A stretch of DNA of 64,000 nt from Aequorivita vladivostokensis (GTDB lineage: Bacteria; Bacteroidota; Bacteroidia; Flavobacteriales; Flavobacteriaceae), in assembly GCF_000952855.1 (NCBI RefSeq), contig NZ_JSVU01000001.1:531991-595990 (forward strand), written 5' to 3'. The position numbers and the translations under genes are program-made. The notes under the pieces are model-generated. The model worked only from the letters and a program-made list of their open reading frames with translations, was not told where the DNA came from and did no database searches. How positions within the stretch are numbered: the first letter of the stretch is position 1; each line of letters opens with the position of its first letter. This document shows positions 62,307 through 64,000 of the stretch, piece after piece.

Positions 62307-64000
62307 ATGAAAAAAATTACATTTTTGATTTTATCGGTAATGATAATGTCAACGTTCAGTTGGCATGTCAATGCGCAGACAGAAATTCCGCATGCGAATG
62401 CTACGCTTACTAGCGGTGTGGATTTTGTAGATGGGGATATTTATACTGATTCCGGCGGTTCTGCCGCAAATTATTCTACTAGCGAAAATTCTACGATTAC
62501 CTTTCAGGCTGCAGCGGGTGAAACCCTCTCTTTTACTTTTACAACATTTGCAGTTGAAGCCAGTTCATTTTCTTGTTTTGACAATTTATCGGTAACAGGT
62601 GACGCTAATGGTTTGGATGGCACATATTCTGGCGATGAAAATGATGGTGGAACAAATTTGGGTTGTACGGATGCAACTGATGGCTCTGGTAATCCAATCT
62701 TGGGACCATTTACGACTGCTCCTGGAGGTTCTATATCTTTTGCCTTTTCTTCGGACGGTTCTGTAACTAAGTTCGGGTGGACTGCAACAATTGGAGTTTC
62801 CATTGTAGTGGGCAATCCACCGGTAATAGTATGTCCAACAGATATTACAGCCAACAACGTTCCAGGAACCTGTGGCGCCGTGGCAAACTATTCAGCTCTT
62901 GCTATAGACACCGAGGACGGTGATATCTCTGGGGATATCGTATCTACGCACCCAAGTGGAAGTACTTTCCCAGTGGGCGTTACTACCGTAACACTATCGG
63001 TTACTGATAGCGATAACAACACCAGCACCTGCGACTTTACGGTTACCGTTCTGGACAATGAGGCGCCTATGGCTGTTTGCCAGGATATCACCGTAGATCT
63101 TGATCCCGTTACCGGAATGGCAGTGATTACCGCCGCCGATGTGGACAACGGTTCTACGGACAACTGCGGTATAGCATCCATGAGCTTGGACGTTTCCTCT
63201 TTCGATTGCTCCATGACCGGTGCGAATACCGTTACATTAACTGTTACCGACAACTCTGGAAATTCTACAACCTGTACCTCAACGGTTACGGTGCAGGACG
63301 TTACCGCGCCCGAGGTTTTCTGTGTGGGCGGATTTGGAATCTTTACCGAGTCTGAGGACTTTGAGGGTGCCACTATCCCGACCGGATGGACAACTGTAAT
63401 AGAAGCCGGTTCGCGTGATTGGGAATTTGGTTCAGGAAACATGCCGAATGGTGATGATTTTCCAACCAATGCCGCAGTATTCAACGATGATGCCGCGGGA
63501 ATTGGACAGACCAATCTTGTAAGATTATTATCTCCTGTTTATGATTTGACCGGAGCTTCCAACGTAACTGTAGGCTATGATGTTGCTTTTCAAGAATCTG
63601 GAAACCAAGAGTTTATCGTAGAGGTTTACGACGGTTCCGCTTGGCAACAAATTGCTTTTTATGATGAAGATTTAGATCCGGATATTCAAACCGAGTCGAT
63701 CGATGTTTCCGCTTATGTTAACGCATCCTTCCAGGTACGCTATACCTTTGACGACCTTGGCGGATGGGGCTGGGGCGCTGGCGTGGACAACTTCCTGTTG
63801 ACCTACGAAGCGGCCGCGGGCGGTGGCCTTGACGTTTTCCTTGACGCGAACGGTATGGCCTCAATCAGCCCCAACGATCTTGTGACCGGTGTTAACGAAG
63901 CTTGCGGATATACTATTTCCGCTGCCGGAACGGGCGGCGGCTCTATGGAAACGCTTACCACCACCTTTGCCGGCGGGAACGGCCTTGACGGCGCCATGTT
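62307..64000 (+). CDS. Large HYR-repeat surface protein, N-terminal part (3' end outside window)
   Basis: The frame is open from the ATG at 62307 to the window end (564 codons). Signal peptide MKKITFLILSVMIMSTFSWH, then VNAQ; a N-terminal CUB-like region (about 24-165); HYR domain at VICPTDITANNVPGTCGAVA to TCDFTVTVLD (about 170-250); a second Ig-like module (PMAVCQDITVDLDPVTGMAV to TCTSTVTVQD); a jelly-roll/MAM-like domain at FEGATIPTGWTTVIE to GWGWGAGVDNFLLTYE; then a further HYR-like module starting. The Ca-binding and cysteine pattern fits surface adhesins secreted by T9SS, whose sorting domain would lie outside. Total size unknown. Confidence 0.9.
   Translation, partial: MKKITFLILSVMIMSTFSWHVNAQTEIPHANATLTSGVDFVDGDIYTDSGGSAANYSTSENSTITFQAAAGETLSFTFTTFAVEASSFSCFDNLSVTGDANGLDGTYSGDENDGGTNLGCTDATDGSGNPILGPFTTAPGGSISFAFSSDGSVTKFGWTATIGVSIVVGNPPVIVCPTDITANNVPGTCGAVANYSALAIDTEDGDISGDIVSTHPSGSTFPVGVTTVTLSVTDSDNNTSTCDFTVTVLDNEAPMAVCQDITVDLDPVTGMAVITAADVDNGSTDNCGIASMSLDVSSFDCSMTGANTVTLTVTDNSGNSTTCTSTVTVQDVTAPEVFCVGGFGIFTESEDFEGATIPTGWTTVIEAGSRDWEFGSGNMPNGDDFPTNAAVFNDDAAGIGQTNLVRLLSPVYDLTGASNVTVGYDVAFQESGNQEFIVEVYDGSAWQQIAFYDEDLDPDIQTESIDVSAYVNASFQVRYTFDDLGGWGWGAGVDNFLLTYEAAAGGGLDVFLDANGMASISPNDLVTGVNEACGYTISAAGTGGGSMETLTTTFAGGNGLDGAM

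Noticed and set aside
62504..63997. Minus-strand ORFs (117 and 208 codons) opposite the HYR gene
   Set aside because: They are Val/Ser/Pro-rich shadows of a repeat-containing coding frame whose plus-strand product has a signal peptide and recognised domains.

Overview
The window is chromosomal DNA of a member of the Bacteroidota, most likely class Flavobacteriia (family Flavobacteriaceae). Evidence: the str-S10-spc-alpha ribosomal superoperon has the Bacteroidota layout with fusA and rpsJ in front of rplC; L17 carries the long Ala/Lys-rich tail usual in this phylum; several promoters fit the Bacteroidota consensus (TTTG about -33, TAnnTTTG about -7) and starts lack strong Shine-Dalgarno sequences; and there are secreted proteins with type IX secretion (T9SS) C-terminal domains, HYR repeats, a CarboxypepD_reg-TonB receptor, an S46 dipeptidyl peptidase and DUF4251/PepSY-like proteins. 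The genus cannot be fixed from the sequence alone.

Layout. 1-15770: end of fusA, rpsJ, a structured 164-base gap, then rplC to rplQ (27 r-protein, secY, infA and rpoA genes in one direction), including rpmD and rpmJ. 15776-19885: central metabolism (carA, eno, gltA), each gene followed by a hairpin terminator. 19887-27308: an arginine-deiminase-fold enzyme, a beta-barrel protein, a DPP IV-type peptidase and two POT peptide transporters, which together read as a peptide-scavenging block. 27344-34689: a periplasmic thioredoxin, then on the minus strand ddl, lpxB, a lipoprotein NlpC/P60 hydrolase and comEC, with a PASTA protein and rluD divergent from ddl.

34709-36260 is the most unusual part. 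The whole space between convergent rluD and a VCBS-repeat gene is filled by ten pairs of inverted palindromes with about 94-base periodicity, interrupted by two nearly identical small GIY-YIG nuclease genes. The architecture resembles REP/BIME elements with a dedicated nuclease (as RAYT transposases have), but here the nuclease is GIY-YIG.

36271-48526: secreted and envelope functions (VCBS/T9SS protein, S46 peptidase, phospholipase A1, DUF808 membrane protein, HYR/T9SS protein, heme-type TonB receptor with a small upstream partner) and a 38-residue basic protein. 48848-62043: STAS-like protein, ABC-F ATPase, flavodoxin-like reductase, DUF4251 protein, two PepSY-like proteins downstream of a two-component system, a PH-like protein, a DUF3037/HipA-like kinase pair, a CPA1 antiporter with a TrkA-C tail, DUF3124 lipoprotein, yaaA, a second PH-like protein and a uracil-DNA-glycosylase-like protein. 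62307-64000 is the start of a large HYR-repeat surface protein cut by the window end. I found no tRNA, rRNA, CRISPR array, insertion sequence or prophage. All functions are assigned by reading motifs; no database search was run.
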